Positions 42,157 to 50,314 of a stretch of 64,000 nucleotides of DNA are shown in pieces. The stretch lies in the NCBI GenBank assembly GCA_009691855.1, contig SIAI01000014.1, forward strand, positions 29,677-93,676, read 5' to 3'. Under the pieces are notes generated by a model. That model did no database searches. It was not told the origin of the DNA and saw only the letters and a program-made list of their open reading frames with translations. A program made the position numbers and the translations under genes. Within the stretch, counting starts at the first letter, position 1; the number at the start of each line of letters is the position of its first letter. Source of the DNA: Planctomycetota bacterium. GTDB taxonomy: Bacteria > Planctomycetota > UBA1135 > GCA-002686595.

Positions 42157-43497
42157 ATGCACAATTTGCTGTCATCGACCCTCGCCTGGGTCGCCGCCCT
42201 GCAGGTCCCGGCACCTGCTCCGGTGCTGCGGTCTTCGGCGGCGCCGCAACTCGCCCAGGCGCTGGAGTTCCGCAACGGCCGCTGGTTCGATGGCCACGGG
42301 TTCGTCGAGCGCACGCTGTTCGCCGTCGATGGAGTCTTCGTGCGCGAGCGCCCAGCGTCGATCGAGCGCAGCCTCGACCTCGGGGGCGGGTACGTGGTCC
42401 CGCCCTTCGGCGAGGCGCACAACCACAACGTGCACGACGGTGCCGATGGCGCGCTGCAGAAGTATCTGCAGCAGGGCGTGTTCTACGTCGCCAATCCGAA
42501 CAGTCTGGCGCGCACGACCACCACCATCCGCGCGCAAGTGAATCGCGGCGACGGCATCGACGTCCTTTTCGCCGGGGGCGGGCTGACCGCCAGCGGCGGC
42601 CACCCGGTGGACGTGGTGGAGCCGATGCTGCAGCGCGGGATCTGGAGCGCAGCCGACGGCGAGGGCGGCTTCTACTTCGCCATCGACGATGCCGCCGACC
42701 TGGACGCGACTTGGCCGGCGATCCGCGCGCAGCCGCGCGATTTCCTCAAGACCTACCTGCTGTACTCGGAGGAGTACGAGCGTCGCCGCGCCGACGAGGC
42801 CACGCGCGGCTGGCGTGGACTCGATCCGGCGTTGCTGCCTGAGATCGTGCAGCGCGCGCACGCGGCCGGCTGGCGCGTGGCCACGCACATCGAGAGCGCG
42901 GCCGATTTTCGCAACGCGCTCGCGGCGGGCGTGGACGAGATCAACCACATGCCCGGCTTCCGCCCGCTGGTGCCGCTCGTCGACCGAGTGCTCGGCGTGC
43001 AGCCCGTGCACGAGTTCGAGCTCGCGAGCTACGCGCTCACCGAGGCTGATGCACGCCGAGCGGCCGAGCAAGACACGGTCGTCGTGACGACGCTGGGCGC
43101 GCTGCTGCGCACGCTCGAGCCGTTCGACGACACACGACCCGAGTTCGCCGACGCGCAGCGCGTGCTGAGGCTCGTGCGCGCGAACCTCGAGCTCCTGCGG
43201 CGCGCACACGTGCGCCTGGTGCTCGGCTCGGACGAGTACGACTACCAGGAGAGCACGGTGGTGGACGAGTTCCTGGCCCTGAGCCACCTGGACCTGTTCG
43301 AGCCCGAGGAGCTCCTGCGCATGTGGTGCGTGGACACGCCGCGCGCGATCTTTCCGCAGCGCAGGCTCGGCGGCTTCGAGCCGGGCGACGAGGCCAGTCT
43401 CCTGGTTTTGGGCGCTGACCCGCTGGCGGAGCCCGAAGGCGTTCGCGACGTGCGCCTGCGCGTCAAGCAGGGGCGCGTGCTGGAGCTCGCGCGCTAG
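42157..43497 (+). CDS. exported metal-dependent amidohydrolase
   Basis: The 446-residue protein starts at the ATG at 42157 with TAGGAT 11 nt upstream and a probable signal sequence (MHNLLSSTLAWVAALQVPA). Amidohydrolase features are EFRNGRWFDGHGFVERTLFAVDG (N-terminal beta domain), VVPPFGEAHNHNVHDG (metal HxH), RVATHIESAADF and GVDEINHMPGF (two further His ligands), and LVLGSDEYDYQES (metal Asp). A C-terminal region with WCVDTPRAIFPQRRLGGFEPGDEASLLVLGADPL closes the fold. It resembles imidazolonepropionase- or dipeptidase-like members of the superfamily; the substrate is not inferable. The only adjacent gene downstream is a tricorn-like protease, 99 bp away. Confidence 0.9.
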   Translation: MHNLLSSTLAWVAALQVPAPAPVLRSSAAPQLAQALEFRNGRWFDGHGFVERTLFAVDGVFVRERPASIERSLDLGGGYVVPPFGEAHNHNVHDGADGALQKYLQQGVFYVANPNSLARTTTTIRAQVNRGDGIDVLFAGGGLTASGGHPVDVVEPMLQRGIWSAADGEGGFYFAIDDAADLDATWPAIRAQPRDFLKTYLLYSEEYERRRADEATRGWRGLDPALLPEIVQRAHAAGWRVATHIESAADFRNALAAGVDEINHMPGFRPLVPLVDRVLGVQPVHEFELASYALTEADARRAAEQDTVVVTTLGALLRTLEPFDDTRPEFADAQRVLRLVRANLELLRRAHVRLVLGSDEYDYQESTVVDEFLALSHLDLFEPEELLRMWCVDTPRAIFPQRRLGGFEPGDEASLLVLGADPLAEPEGVRDVRLRVKQGRVLELAR

Positions 43498-43596
43498 TCA
43501 CGCAACGCCGCGCCGGGCGTGCGCGTGGCCCGGCCAACACGATCCGAACGCGGTCGCGTTTCTCGTTCCCTCGGCTCACTCGTTAGCTTGCTGCGC

Positions 43597-46500
43597 ATGC
43601 ACCCCTGCCGATCCTTCCTCTCCGTATTGCTCCTCGTCTCCGCGGCCGGCGCCTGTGCGGCCCCGGACTCCCGTTCGACCTCGAGCGCGCCGCAGGCCGC
43701 GGCGCCGATGGTCGTGGCCGGTCGCGCCAGCGCGCCGCGCGCCGCCGGAGACGCCGCCGCGCCGCACGCCGGGATGCTGCGCTTTCCCGACGTGAGCGCG
43801 ACGCACATCGCCTTCGTCTACGCCGACGATCTCATGCTCGTGCCGCGCGAAGGCGGCGTGGCGACGCCGCTCGCCAGTCCGCCGGGCCCCGAGCGTCTGC
43901 CGCGCTTCAGCCCGGACGGCGCGACGCTCGCTTTCCTCGCGAACTACGACGGCAATCCAGACATCTACACCATGCCGGTCTCCGGCGGCGTGCCCGCGCG
44001 CGTCACGCACCATCCTGCCGGCGAGGCGCTGTGCGGCTGGACGCCGGACGGCAAGTCGCTGCTCTTCTTCACCAACGGCCTGGCCGGTCGCGATCGGCAG
44101 GTGCAGCTCTTCACCGTACCCGCGAGCGGCGGTCTGCCGCAGCCGCTGCCCGTGCCCTACGGCGCCTTCGCCGACCTTTCCCCTGACGGCCGCTGGCTCG
44201 TCTACACGCCGCACACGGTCGACAACCGCACCTGGAAGCGCTACCGCGGCGGGATGTCCACCGACCTGTGGCTGTTCGACCTCGAGGCGAAGACGTCGAA
44301 GCGCGCCACGGACTGGGAGGGCGTGGACACGGCGCCAATGTGGCACGGGAACCAGGTCTACTACCTGTCCGACGACGGCCCGTCGCACCGCGCGAACCTG
44401 TGGACGCTCGATCCGGCGACGCTGAAGAAGAAGCAGCTCACGCAGTACGCCGACTACGACGTCAAGTGGCCCGCGCTCGGGCCGGGGCCGAAGGGCGGCG
44501 GCGAGATCGTGTTCCAGCACGCCAGCGAGCTCGCGCTCTACGACATCGCCAGCGGCAAGACGAGCGTGGTGAACGTGTCGATCCCCGGCGCGCGCCCGCA
44601 GCTCAAGCCGCGCGCGGTCGATGCCTCGAGCTTCGCGCAGTCCTGGGACTTCGGCCCGAGCGGCAAGCGCGTGCTGGTCAGCGCGCGCGGCGACGTGTGG
44701 TCGGTGCCGGCCAAGGACGGCAGCCCTCGCAACCTGACGCGCACGAGCGGCGTGGCCGAGCGCGACGGTTCGTGGAGCGCGGACGGCAAGTGGGTTGCGT
44801 ACCTGTCGGACGCGAGCGGCGAGTACGAGGTCGTGCTCGCGGCCGCCGACGGCAAGGGCGAGCCCAAGACGCTCACCCACGGCGGCAGCGCCTACCGGCG
44901 CCTGATGGTGTGGTCGCCGGACTCGAAGCAGCTCGTGTTCTGCGACAAGACAGGCACGCTCTATCTGTTGGCGGCCGAGGGCGGCGAGCCCAAGGTGATC
45001 GCCAAGGATCCCTGGACCGGCGACCTCATCGGCGTGAACCCGAGCTTCTCGCGCGACTCGCGCTGGCTGGCCTACGGCGCCAGCGACGCGGACTCGGGCG
45101 TCGGGCGCATCGTGCTGTACGACGTCTCGAGCGGCGAGAACCACGTCGTGACCGCGGGCATGTTCGACGACGCCAACCCGACCTTCGATCGCAAGGGCGA
45201 CTTCGTGTACTTCCGCCGCCGCGGGCACTTCGCGCCGCTGTACGGCGAGACGGATCAGTCGTTCCTGTACGCCGGCACCGAGCAGCTCGTGCTCGTGCCG
45301 CTGCGCGCCGACCAGGCCTCGCCCTTCGCGCCCAAGAGCGATGAGGAGGGCGTGGCCAAGAAGGACGACGCGAAAAAGGACGACGACAAGAAGGACGGCG
45401 ACGACAAGGACGAGAAGAAGGAGGACGAGAAGCCGGTCGAGATCGCGCTCGAGGGCTTCGAGCAGCGCGCGGTGCTGCTGCCGATCGACGCCGGCGTGTT
45501 CGGCGCGCTGGGCGTGAACGACGAGGGCGCGCTGCTGTACGTGCGTCGCTCGATCCAGGGCCTCGAGGGCGAGCCCACGATCCAGGTCTTCGACGCGAGC
45601 GCCGAGAAGCCCGAGGAGAAGCTGGTGGCCAAGGGCTTCGGCAACTTCGTGCTCTCCGGCGACGGCAAGAAGCTCCTCGCCTTCGGCGAGGGCGGAGCGC
45701 AGCTCGGCGACGCCAAGGCCGAGGCCAAGCTCGAGAAGCTGTCCCTCGCCGGCATGGAGGTCGAGATCGACCCGCGCGCCGAGTGGAACCAGCTCTTCAC
45801 CGACGCCTGGCGCCTCATGCGCGACTTTTTCTACGACCCGGGCCTGCACCAGGTCGGCTGGGACAAGGTGCGCGAGCAGTACGCGGCCATGCTGCTCGAC
45901 TGCAACTCCCGCGAGGACGTCTCCTACGTCATCCGGGAGATGATCAGCGAGCTGAACGTCGGCCACGCCTACTACTCGGGCGGCGACGTGGGCGAGGCGC
46001 CCTCGCGCTCGGTGGGCATGCTCGGCTGCGACTACGAGCTCGCCGACGGCGCCTACCGCATCGCGCGCATCCACAGCGGCGCGCCCTGGGACACGGACGC
46101 GCGCGGGCCGCTGTCGCAGCCCGGCGTCAACGTGAAGGTCGGCGAGTACCTGCTGGCGGTGAACGGCGTGCCGCTCGACCCGCGTCAGGATCCCTGGGCC
46201 GCGTTCCAGGGCCTGGCCGACAAGACCGTCACGCTGACGGTGAGCGCGCAGCCGACGCGCGACGACAGCGCGCGTGAGGTGGTGGTGAAGGCGCTCGGCG
46301 ACGAGCACGACCTGCGCTACCGCGCGTGGATCGAGCAGCACCGCGCCTACGTCGCGGAGAAGAGCGGCGGCCGCGTGGGCTACATCTACGTGCCCTCGAC
46401 CGGCATCGACGGCCAGAACGATCTCTTCCGCCAGTTCCAGGGCCAGTTCCGCATGGACGCGCTGATCATCGACGAGCGCTGGAACTCCGGCGGGCAGATC

Positions 46501-46998
46501 CCGACGCGCTTCATCGAGCTCCTCAACCGCCCCAACACGAACTACTGGGCGCGGCGCGACGGCCACGACTGGCCCTGGCCTCCGGACGCGCACTTCGGGC
46601 CGAAGTGCATGCTGATCAACGGCCTCTCGGGCTCGGGCGGCGACGCGTTCCCCTTCTACTTCAAGCAAGCGGGCCTCGGAAAGCTGATCGGCACGCGCAC
46701 CTGGGGCGGCCTGATCGGCCTCTCCGGCTACCCACCGCTGATCGACGGTGGCGACATCGAGTGCCCGAGCTTCGCCTTCTACGAGACCGACGGCACCTGG
46801 GGCATCGAGGGCCACGGCGTTGACCCCGACATCGAGGTCCTCGACGATCCGGCGCTGATGCAGAACGACGGCGACCCGCAGCTCGAGCGCGCCATCGCGC
46901 AGATGCTGGAGGAGCTGAAGAGCCGGCCCTTCGTCGCGCCCAAGCGTCCCGCCTACCCGAATCGCAAGGGCATGGGCATCGAGGCGAAGGACAAGTAG
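43597..46998 (+). CDS. tricorn-type S41 serine protease, lipoprotein
   Basis: The 1,133-residue protein starts at the ATG at 43597 with TAGCTT 7 nt upstream; a lipobox-like AGAC ends the signal peptide (MHPCRSFLSVLLLVSAAGAC). Two beta-propellers follow: LMLVPREGGVATPLASPPGPERLPRF, FSPDGATLAFLANYDGNPDIY and WSADGKWVAYLSDASGEYEVVLA. An unusual ~30-residue Lys/Asp/Glu-only linker (about residues 590-618) comes next. Then come tricorn core domains: LMRDFFYDPGLHQVGWDKV, SELNVGHAYYSG (catalytic His), a PDZ domain, GQIPTRFIELLNRP, and INGLSGSGGDAFPFY with the nucleophile Ser. GTRTWGGLIGLSG completes the site. It is a large exported peptidase that trims oligopeptides. Confidence 0.94.
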   Translation: MHPCRSFLSVLLLVSAAGACAAPDSRSTSSAPQAAAPMVVAGRASAPRAAGDAAAPHAGMLRFPDVSATHIAFVYADDLMLVPREGGVATPLASPPGPERLPRFSPDGATLAFLANYDGNPDIYTMPVSGGVPARVTHHPAGEALCGWTPDGKSLLFFTNGLAGRDRQVQLFTVPASGGLPQPLPVPYGAFADLSPDGRWLVYTPHTVDNRTWKRYRGGMSTDLWLFDLEAKTSKRATDWEGVDTAPMWHGNQVYYLSDDGPSHRANLWTLDPATLKKKQLTQYADYDVKWPALGPGPKGGGEIVFQHASELALYDIASGKTSVVNVSIPGARPQLKPRAVDASSFAQSWDFGPSGKRVLVSARGDVWSVPAKDGSPRNLTRTSGVAERDGSWSADGKWVAYLSDASGEYEVVLAAADGKGEPKTLTHGGSAYRRLMVWSPDSKQLVFCDKTGTLYLLAAEGGEPKVIAKDPWTGDLIGVNPSFSRDSRWLAYGASDADSGVGRIVLYDVSSGENHVVTAGMFDDANPTFDRKGDFVYFRRRGHFAPLYGETDQSFLYAGTEQLVLVPLRADQASPFAPKSDEEGVAKKDDAKKDDDKKDGDDKDEKKEDEKPVEIALEGFEQRAVLLPIDAGVFGALGVNDEGALLYVRRSIQGLEGEPTIQVFDASAEKPEEKLVAKGFGNFVLSGDGKKLLAFGEGGAQLGDAKAEAKLEKLSLAGMEVEIDPRAEWNQLFTDAWRLMRDFFYDPGLHQVGWDKVREQYAAMLLDCNSREDVSYVIREMISELNVGHAYYSGGDVGEAPSRSVGMLGCDYELADGAYRIARIHSGAPWDTDARGPLSQPGVNVKVGEYLLAVNGVPLDPRQDPWAAFQGLADKTVTLTVSAQPTRDDSAREVVVKALGDEHDLRYRAWIEQHRAYVAEKSGGRVGYIYVPSTGIDGQNDLFRQFQGQFRMDALIIDERWNSGGQIPTRFIELLNRPNTNYWARRDGHDWPWPPDAHFGPKCMLINGLSGSGGDAFPFYFKQAGLGKLIGTRTWGGLIGLSGYPPLIDGGDIECPSFAFYETDGTWGIEGHGVDPDIEVLDDPALMQNDGDPQLERAIAQMLEELKSRPFVAPKRPAYPNRKGMGIEAKDK

Positions 46999-47084
46999 CC
47001 GAGGACAGGAAGCGCGCGCCCCGGCCCGCTCGAGCGGCCGGGGCGACGTCGCGCGTCGCGCGCGAGTAGGATCGACGGCCACCC

Positions 47085-48170
47085 ATGGACGACGCGCAAC
47101 CGGGGATCCAGTCGGCCGAGGTCGTCCTGCCGTGTGCCGAGCTCGCTGAGACGCTCGCGTTCTTCACCACGCGCCTCGGCTTCCGGGTGGAGAGCATCCA
47201 TCCGGCCGACGATCCGAGCGCGGCGCTGCTCAGCGGCCACGGGTTGCGCCTGCGCCTCGAGCGCGGCACCCAGGCCGCTGCGGGCACGCTGCGCTGCGCG
47301 TGCAGCGATCCCGACGCCTGGGGTGCGCGCGAGTTCGTCGCGCCCAACGGCACGCGCATCGAGTTCGTCGCCGCGCGCCCGCCGCTCGTGCTGCCGCCGC
47401 TCGCGCCCGAGTTCGTCGTCGCACGCGAGGCCGAGGCGCCGTGGCACACGGGCCGCGCCGGCATGCGCTACCGCGATCTGCTCCCCGGCCGTCTCGGCGG
47501 ACGCTTCATCGCCTCGCACATCGCCATCCCCGAGGGCGGTCCGGTGGCGGACTACGTGCACTTCCACCGTGTGCGCTTCCAGCTGATCTACTGCCGCGCG
47601 GGCTGGGTGCGCGTGGTCTACGAGGATCAGGGTGAGCCGTTCGTGCTCGCGGCCGGCGACTGCGTGCTGCAGCCGCCGGAGATCCGCCACCAGGTCCTCT
47701 CGAGCTCAGCCGGTCTCGAGGTCATCGAGGTGAGCTGTCCGGCCGAGCACGAGACCGTCGCCGACCACGCGCTGACGCTGCCCACGCCGCAGCTCCGGCG
47801 CGAGCGCGACTTCGGCGGCCAGCGCTTCGTCCACCACCGCGCCGCCGCGGCGCGCAGCCGAGCGTGGAGCGTGCCGGGCTTCGAGGCGCGCGACCTGGAG
47901 CTGGCCGCGGCCTCGGCCGGCGCCGTGCACGCCTGCGTCGTGCGGCCGCGCGTCGCGTCGGCGGTTCCGGCTGCCTACCACCCCGCCTCCGAACTGTCGC
48001 TGCTCGTCGTGCTGGCGGGCGCGCTCACGCTGCGCTCCAACGAGCACGGTGCACAGCGCCTGAGCGCGGGCGACGCGTGCGCCCTGCCGCCCGCGCTCGC
48101 GGCGGAGTTCGTGGAGTGCTCGCGCGACCTCGAGCTGCTCGAGGTCCTCTCGCCCGCGCCCCGCCTCTGA
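47085..48170 (+). CDS. fused VOC (glyoxalase-like) and double-cupin protein
   Basis: This is a 361-residue protein. The N-terminal ~95 residues resemble a VOC domain (SAEVVLPCAELAETLAFFTTRLGFRVESI, FVAPNGTRIEFVA). Residues ~140-225 form a cupin domain with the metal motif HFHRVRFQLIYCRAGWVRVVYED, then FVLAAGDCVLQPPEIRHQVL. A second cupin-like segment (LSLLVVLAGALTLRSNEHG, LSAGDACALPPALAAEFVE) lies at the C-terminus but has lost most His ligands. Such VOC-cupin fusions are rare in my experience. The enzyme could be an oxygenase or isomerase using a divalent metal; function is unknown. TAGGAT lies 12 nt before the ATG and nothing else links it to its neighbours. Confidence 0.83.
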   Translation: MDDAQPGIQSAEVVLPCAELAETLAFFTTRLGFRVESIHPADDPSAALLSGHGLRLRLERGTQAAAGTLRCACSDPDAWGAREFVAPNGTRIEFVAARPPLVLPPLAPEFVVAREAEAPWHTGRAGMRYRDLLPGRLGGRFIASHIAIPEGGPVADYVHFHRVRFQLIYCRAGWVRVVYEDQGEPFVLAAGDCVLQPPEIRHQVLSSSAGLEVIEVSCPAEHETVADHALTLPTPQLRRERDFGGQRFVHHRAAAARSRAWSVPGFEARDLELAAASAGAVHACVVRPRVASAVPAAYHPASELSLLVVLAGALTLRSNEHGAQRLSAGDACALPPALAAEFVECSRDLELLEVLSPAPRL

Positions 48171-48275
48171 CCCTCGGCGAGCGAAGCCTGCGCCGGACAC
48201 GGAGCGTGACTACGCCGTGCGCCGTAGCGCGCCGCGCGGTGCTCGCCCCCTATACGCAGAGGAGCGGTGTCCGCG

Positions 48276-48983
48276 ATGCACGCCTTCTCCTCCAGGTTTC
48301 TCGGCGTCTGCGCAGGGCTGGCGTCGTTCGCGTTGCTCGCGGCTTGCAACGCGACGCCGATTCGGATCCACGCTTCGAGAGCTGCGCTGCTCGGCGCGCG
48401 AGTGCTGTGGCGTCCGACGAAGGCCGTCGACGATGCCGAGCGCTGGTGGGGGATCGAGCTCGACGGTTCGCGCGTCTCGGGCGACGACAACCAGGATCTC
48501 GCCGCGGGCGAGCGCCTCGAGCTGGACAACACGAGCTTCTTCGGGCCCGGCCGCGTGGCCAGCGACTACGAGCTGACGCAGACGACGCTCGCCGCGGTGT
48601 TCGGCCGGGACGTACAGCATGAGCTCAGCCTGAGCGTGCTGGCCGGCGTCGGCTTCCAGGAACTCGAGCTCGAGCTCAGCTCCGCCGCGCTGCGCGCGCA
48701 GGACCGGAGCAGCTGGGGCGGAGTCTTCCTGGGCGCGGAATTCCAATGGACCCCGCCCGAGCGCGTGTGGGGCCTCGGGGCGCGCGTGACCTGCACCGGC
48801 AACCTCAAGGGCGACTTCGAACAGCTCCAGCGCATCGAGGCCGGCCTGTCGCTGCGTCCGAGCGCTGCGCTGGGCGTCTTCGTCGGCTGGGGCTGGAGCG
48901 CCTACGATGCCCTCCCGGACGTCGGCAGCGACATCGAGCTGCGCACGAACGGGCCCGCGCTCGGGCTGCGCGTGGACCTCTGA
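48276..48983 (+). CDS. putative outer-membrane beta-barrel lipoprotein of unknown function
   Basis: The 235-residue protein has a signal peptide ending in a lipobox LAAC (MHAFSSRFLGVCAGLASFALLAAC). A GTG at 48267 would add three residues. The mature part is rich in alternating beta patterns: TLAAVFGRDVQHELSLSVLAGVGF, ELELELSSAALRAQ, VWGLGARVTCTGNLKGDF, LQRIEAGLSLRPSAALGVFVGWGWSAYD, and ends GLRVDL. These are typical of small barrel proteins of the OmpA/porin-family type, with aromatic and glycine-rich strands. I recognise no specific family. It may bind lipids or sit in the outer membrane. It is isolated between the cupin gene and queC. Confidence 0.72.
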   Translation: MHAFSSRFLGVCAGLASFALLAACNATPIRIHASRAALLGARVLWRPTKAVDDAERWWGIELDGSRVSGDDNQDLAAGERLELDNTSFFGPGRVASDYELTQTTLAAVFGRDVQHELSLSVLAGVGFQELELELSSAALRAQDRSSWGGVFLGAEFQWTPPERVWGLGARVTCTGNLKGDFEQLQRIEAGLSLRPSAALGVFVGWGWSAYDALPDVGSDIELRTNGPALGLRVDL

Positions 48984-49124
48984 GCCGCTTGCCCGCCGAA
49001 GGCGGACCTGGTCAGGAAAGAACGGGCCGCCCAGGTCTCCTGAACTGCTTGTTCTTTGGAAGCTGCAGGCGCGAACGAAGGGCTCGATTGTCGTGCGCGG
49101 AACGAGCGTGCTAGCTTCGCGGTC

Positions 49125-49853
49125 ATGGCGGTTGTTCCTTCTCTCGCGCGCGCCGTGTGCCTCGTCTCCGGCGGTATGGATTCGGCCGTGACCCTGGCCG
49201 AGGCGCGCGCGGCGGGCTTCGCGACGCACGCGCTGACGGTCGCCTACGGTCAGCGCCACGCCTGCGAGCTCGCCGCCGCGCGACGCGTGGCGCGTTCCCT
49301 GGGGGCGGCGGAGCAGCGCGAGCTCGCCGTCGACCTCTCCGCCTTCGGCGGCTCGGCGCTCACCGGCGCGGGCGCGATCCCCAAGGATCGCAGCGACGAG
49401 GCCATCGCCGGCGGCGGCGTGCCCGCCTCCTACGTGCCGGCGCGCAACACGGTGTTGCTGGCGCTGGCGCTGGCCTGGGCCGAGGTGCTCGGGGCGCGCG
49501 ATCTCTATCTCGGCGTGAACGCGCTCGACTACTCGGGCTACCCCGATTGCCGCGCGGAGTTCCTGCGCGCCTTCGAGAGCCTGGCGCAGCTCGCCACCGC
49601 GGCCGGGACCGAGCACGGCGCGCATTTCCGCGTGCACGCGCCGCTCTTGGCGCTGAGCAAGAAGGACATCGTCCTGCGCGCCGAGGCGCTGGGCGTGGAC
49701 CTCGGCCTGACGCACAGCTGCTACGACCCGCTCGAAGCGGCGGGGCAGGTGCTCGCCTGCGGGCGCTGCGATGCCTGTCGCCTGCGTCTCAAGGGCTTCC
49801 GCGAGGCGGGACGACGGGACCCGGTGGCGTACGCGGAGGGGACGGAGCGCTGA
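49125..49853 (+). CDS. queC: 7-cyano-7-deazaguanine synthase
   Basis: The 242-residue protein starts at the ATG at 49125 with TAGCTT 7 nt upstream. The PP-loop ATP motif VCLVSGGMDSAVTLAEA lies at residues ~11-27. VPARNTVLLALALAWAEVLGA and DLYLGVNALDYSGYPDCR are the QueC substrate loops. The zinc site is THSCYDPLEAAG followed by CGRCDACRLR, giving the four Cys of the family. It converts 7-carboxy-7-deazaguanine and ammonia to preQ0, the queuosine and archaeosine precursor. No queD, queE or queF gene is in this window, and I found no convincing preQ1 riboswitch upstream. The 141-bp leader contains CCGCC-GAA-GGCGG only. Confidence 0.96.
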   Translation: MAVVPSLARAVCLVSGGMDSAVTLAEARAAGFATHALTVAYGQRHACELAAARRVARSLGAAEQRELAVDLSAFGGSALTGAGAIPKDRSDEAIAGGGVPASYVPARNTVLLALALAWAEVLGARDLYLGVNALDYSGYPDCRAEFLRAFESLAQLATAAGTEHGAHFRVHAPLLALSKKDIVLRAEALGVDLGLTHSCYDPLEAAGQVLACGRCDACRLRLKGFREAGRRDPVAYAEGTER

Positions 49854-49857
49854 GCTA

Positions 49858-50022
49858 CTAGTGCTGTGATTCACGCACAGAGGCCTTTATCCCGGGCCGC
49901 CTGCGCCCGCCGCGGCGTTGCGCCTTCTCCGAGACTTGCACCGAAGTCGCGTCGGCGGCGCGCCTTGCGGCGAACACAGGCGACCTCGGGATAAAGGCCC
50001 CTGTGCGTGAATCACACCACTA
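49858..50022. repeat. 165-bp palindromic element with 46-bp imperfect arms
   Basis: CTAGTGCTGTGATTCACGCA... (49858-49903) is complementary to 49977-50022 with 4 mismatches in 46 positions. The arms contain TGATTCACGCACAG and GGCCTTTATCCCG. The 73-nt core between them has weaker self-complementarity (CGAGACTT against AAGTCGCG). It begins 5 nt after the queC stop codon and ends before a series of smaller hairpins. No transposase or coding capacity is present. It may be a MITE-like or REP-like element, or a structured RNA. Confidence 0.85.
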
Positions 50023-50026
50023 GGTT

Positions 50027-50057
50027 CGAGAGTCCGCGCGCCGCGCGCGGACTCTCG
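50027..50057. repeat. 14-bp perfect hairpin in the queC-mazG gap
   Basis: CGAGAGTCCGCGCG (50027-50040) pairs perfectly with CGCGCGGACTCTCG (50044-50057) around a 3-nt CCG loop. It immediately follows the long palindrome. GC-rich and compact, it could terminate queC transcription by forming a strong stem, but no U-run follows. It could equally be part of the same repetitive element. Confidence 0.75.
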
Positions 50058-50263
50058 GGAGTAGTAGCTCCGGCGCCGCAGGCGCCGCGCCGCTCATCAA
50101 GCGGCGAGGAGGGGGAGGCCGCGTGTCGCGCCTGGCCTGCAGGAAGGAGTCGCGGGGCAGGGTTCGCCTCCCCCGCCAACAAGAGCTCAGCGCGGGTGCA
50201 GCTCCTCCGCGTTGGGTTGCGGGCTTCGCCCGCGCTGAGAAAACGTTCTCGCTCCGCAACGCG
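50058..50263. repeat. cluster of five further inverted repeats between queC and mazG
   Basis: This is not coding, by eye. It contains CGGCGCC-GCA-GGCGCCG (50071-50087), CGCCGCT-CATCA-AGCGGCG (50088-50106), GGGGGAGGC (50111-50119) pairing with GCCTCCCCC (50166-50174), and CTCAGCGCGGG (50186-50196) pairing with CCCGCGCTGAG (50229-50239). Nested in the last is GCGGGC-TTC-GCCCGC (50219-50233). CGCGTTG (50208-50214) also pairs with CAACGCG (50257-50263). The pairs are partly mutually exclusive, so alternative folds are possible. Confidence 0.65.
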
Positions 50264-50314
50264 TGAGGCACGCCGCGGTTCCAACGCGCCCTCCGATCGG
50301 TCATCCTGAAGTCC

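Noticed and set aside
43576..47082. 1,168-residue minus-strand ORF opposite the tricorn-like gene
   Set aside because: It is an Arg/Ala/His-rich shadow of the real protein in a GC-rich third-position frame, with no domain or signal features.
48984..49124. Possible preQ1 riboswitch upstream of queC
   Set aside because: No preQ1 aptamer pattern or terminator/RBS switch is visible; only a short CCGCC-GAA-GGCGG hairpin is present.
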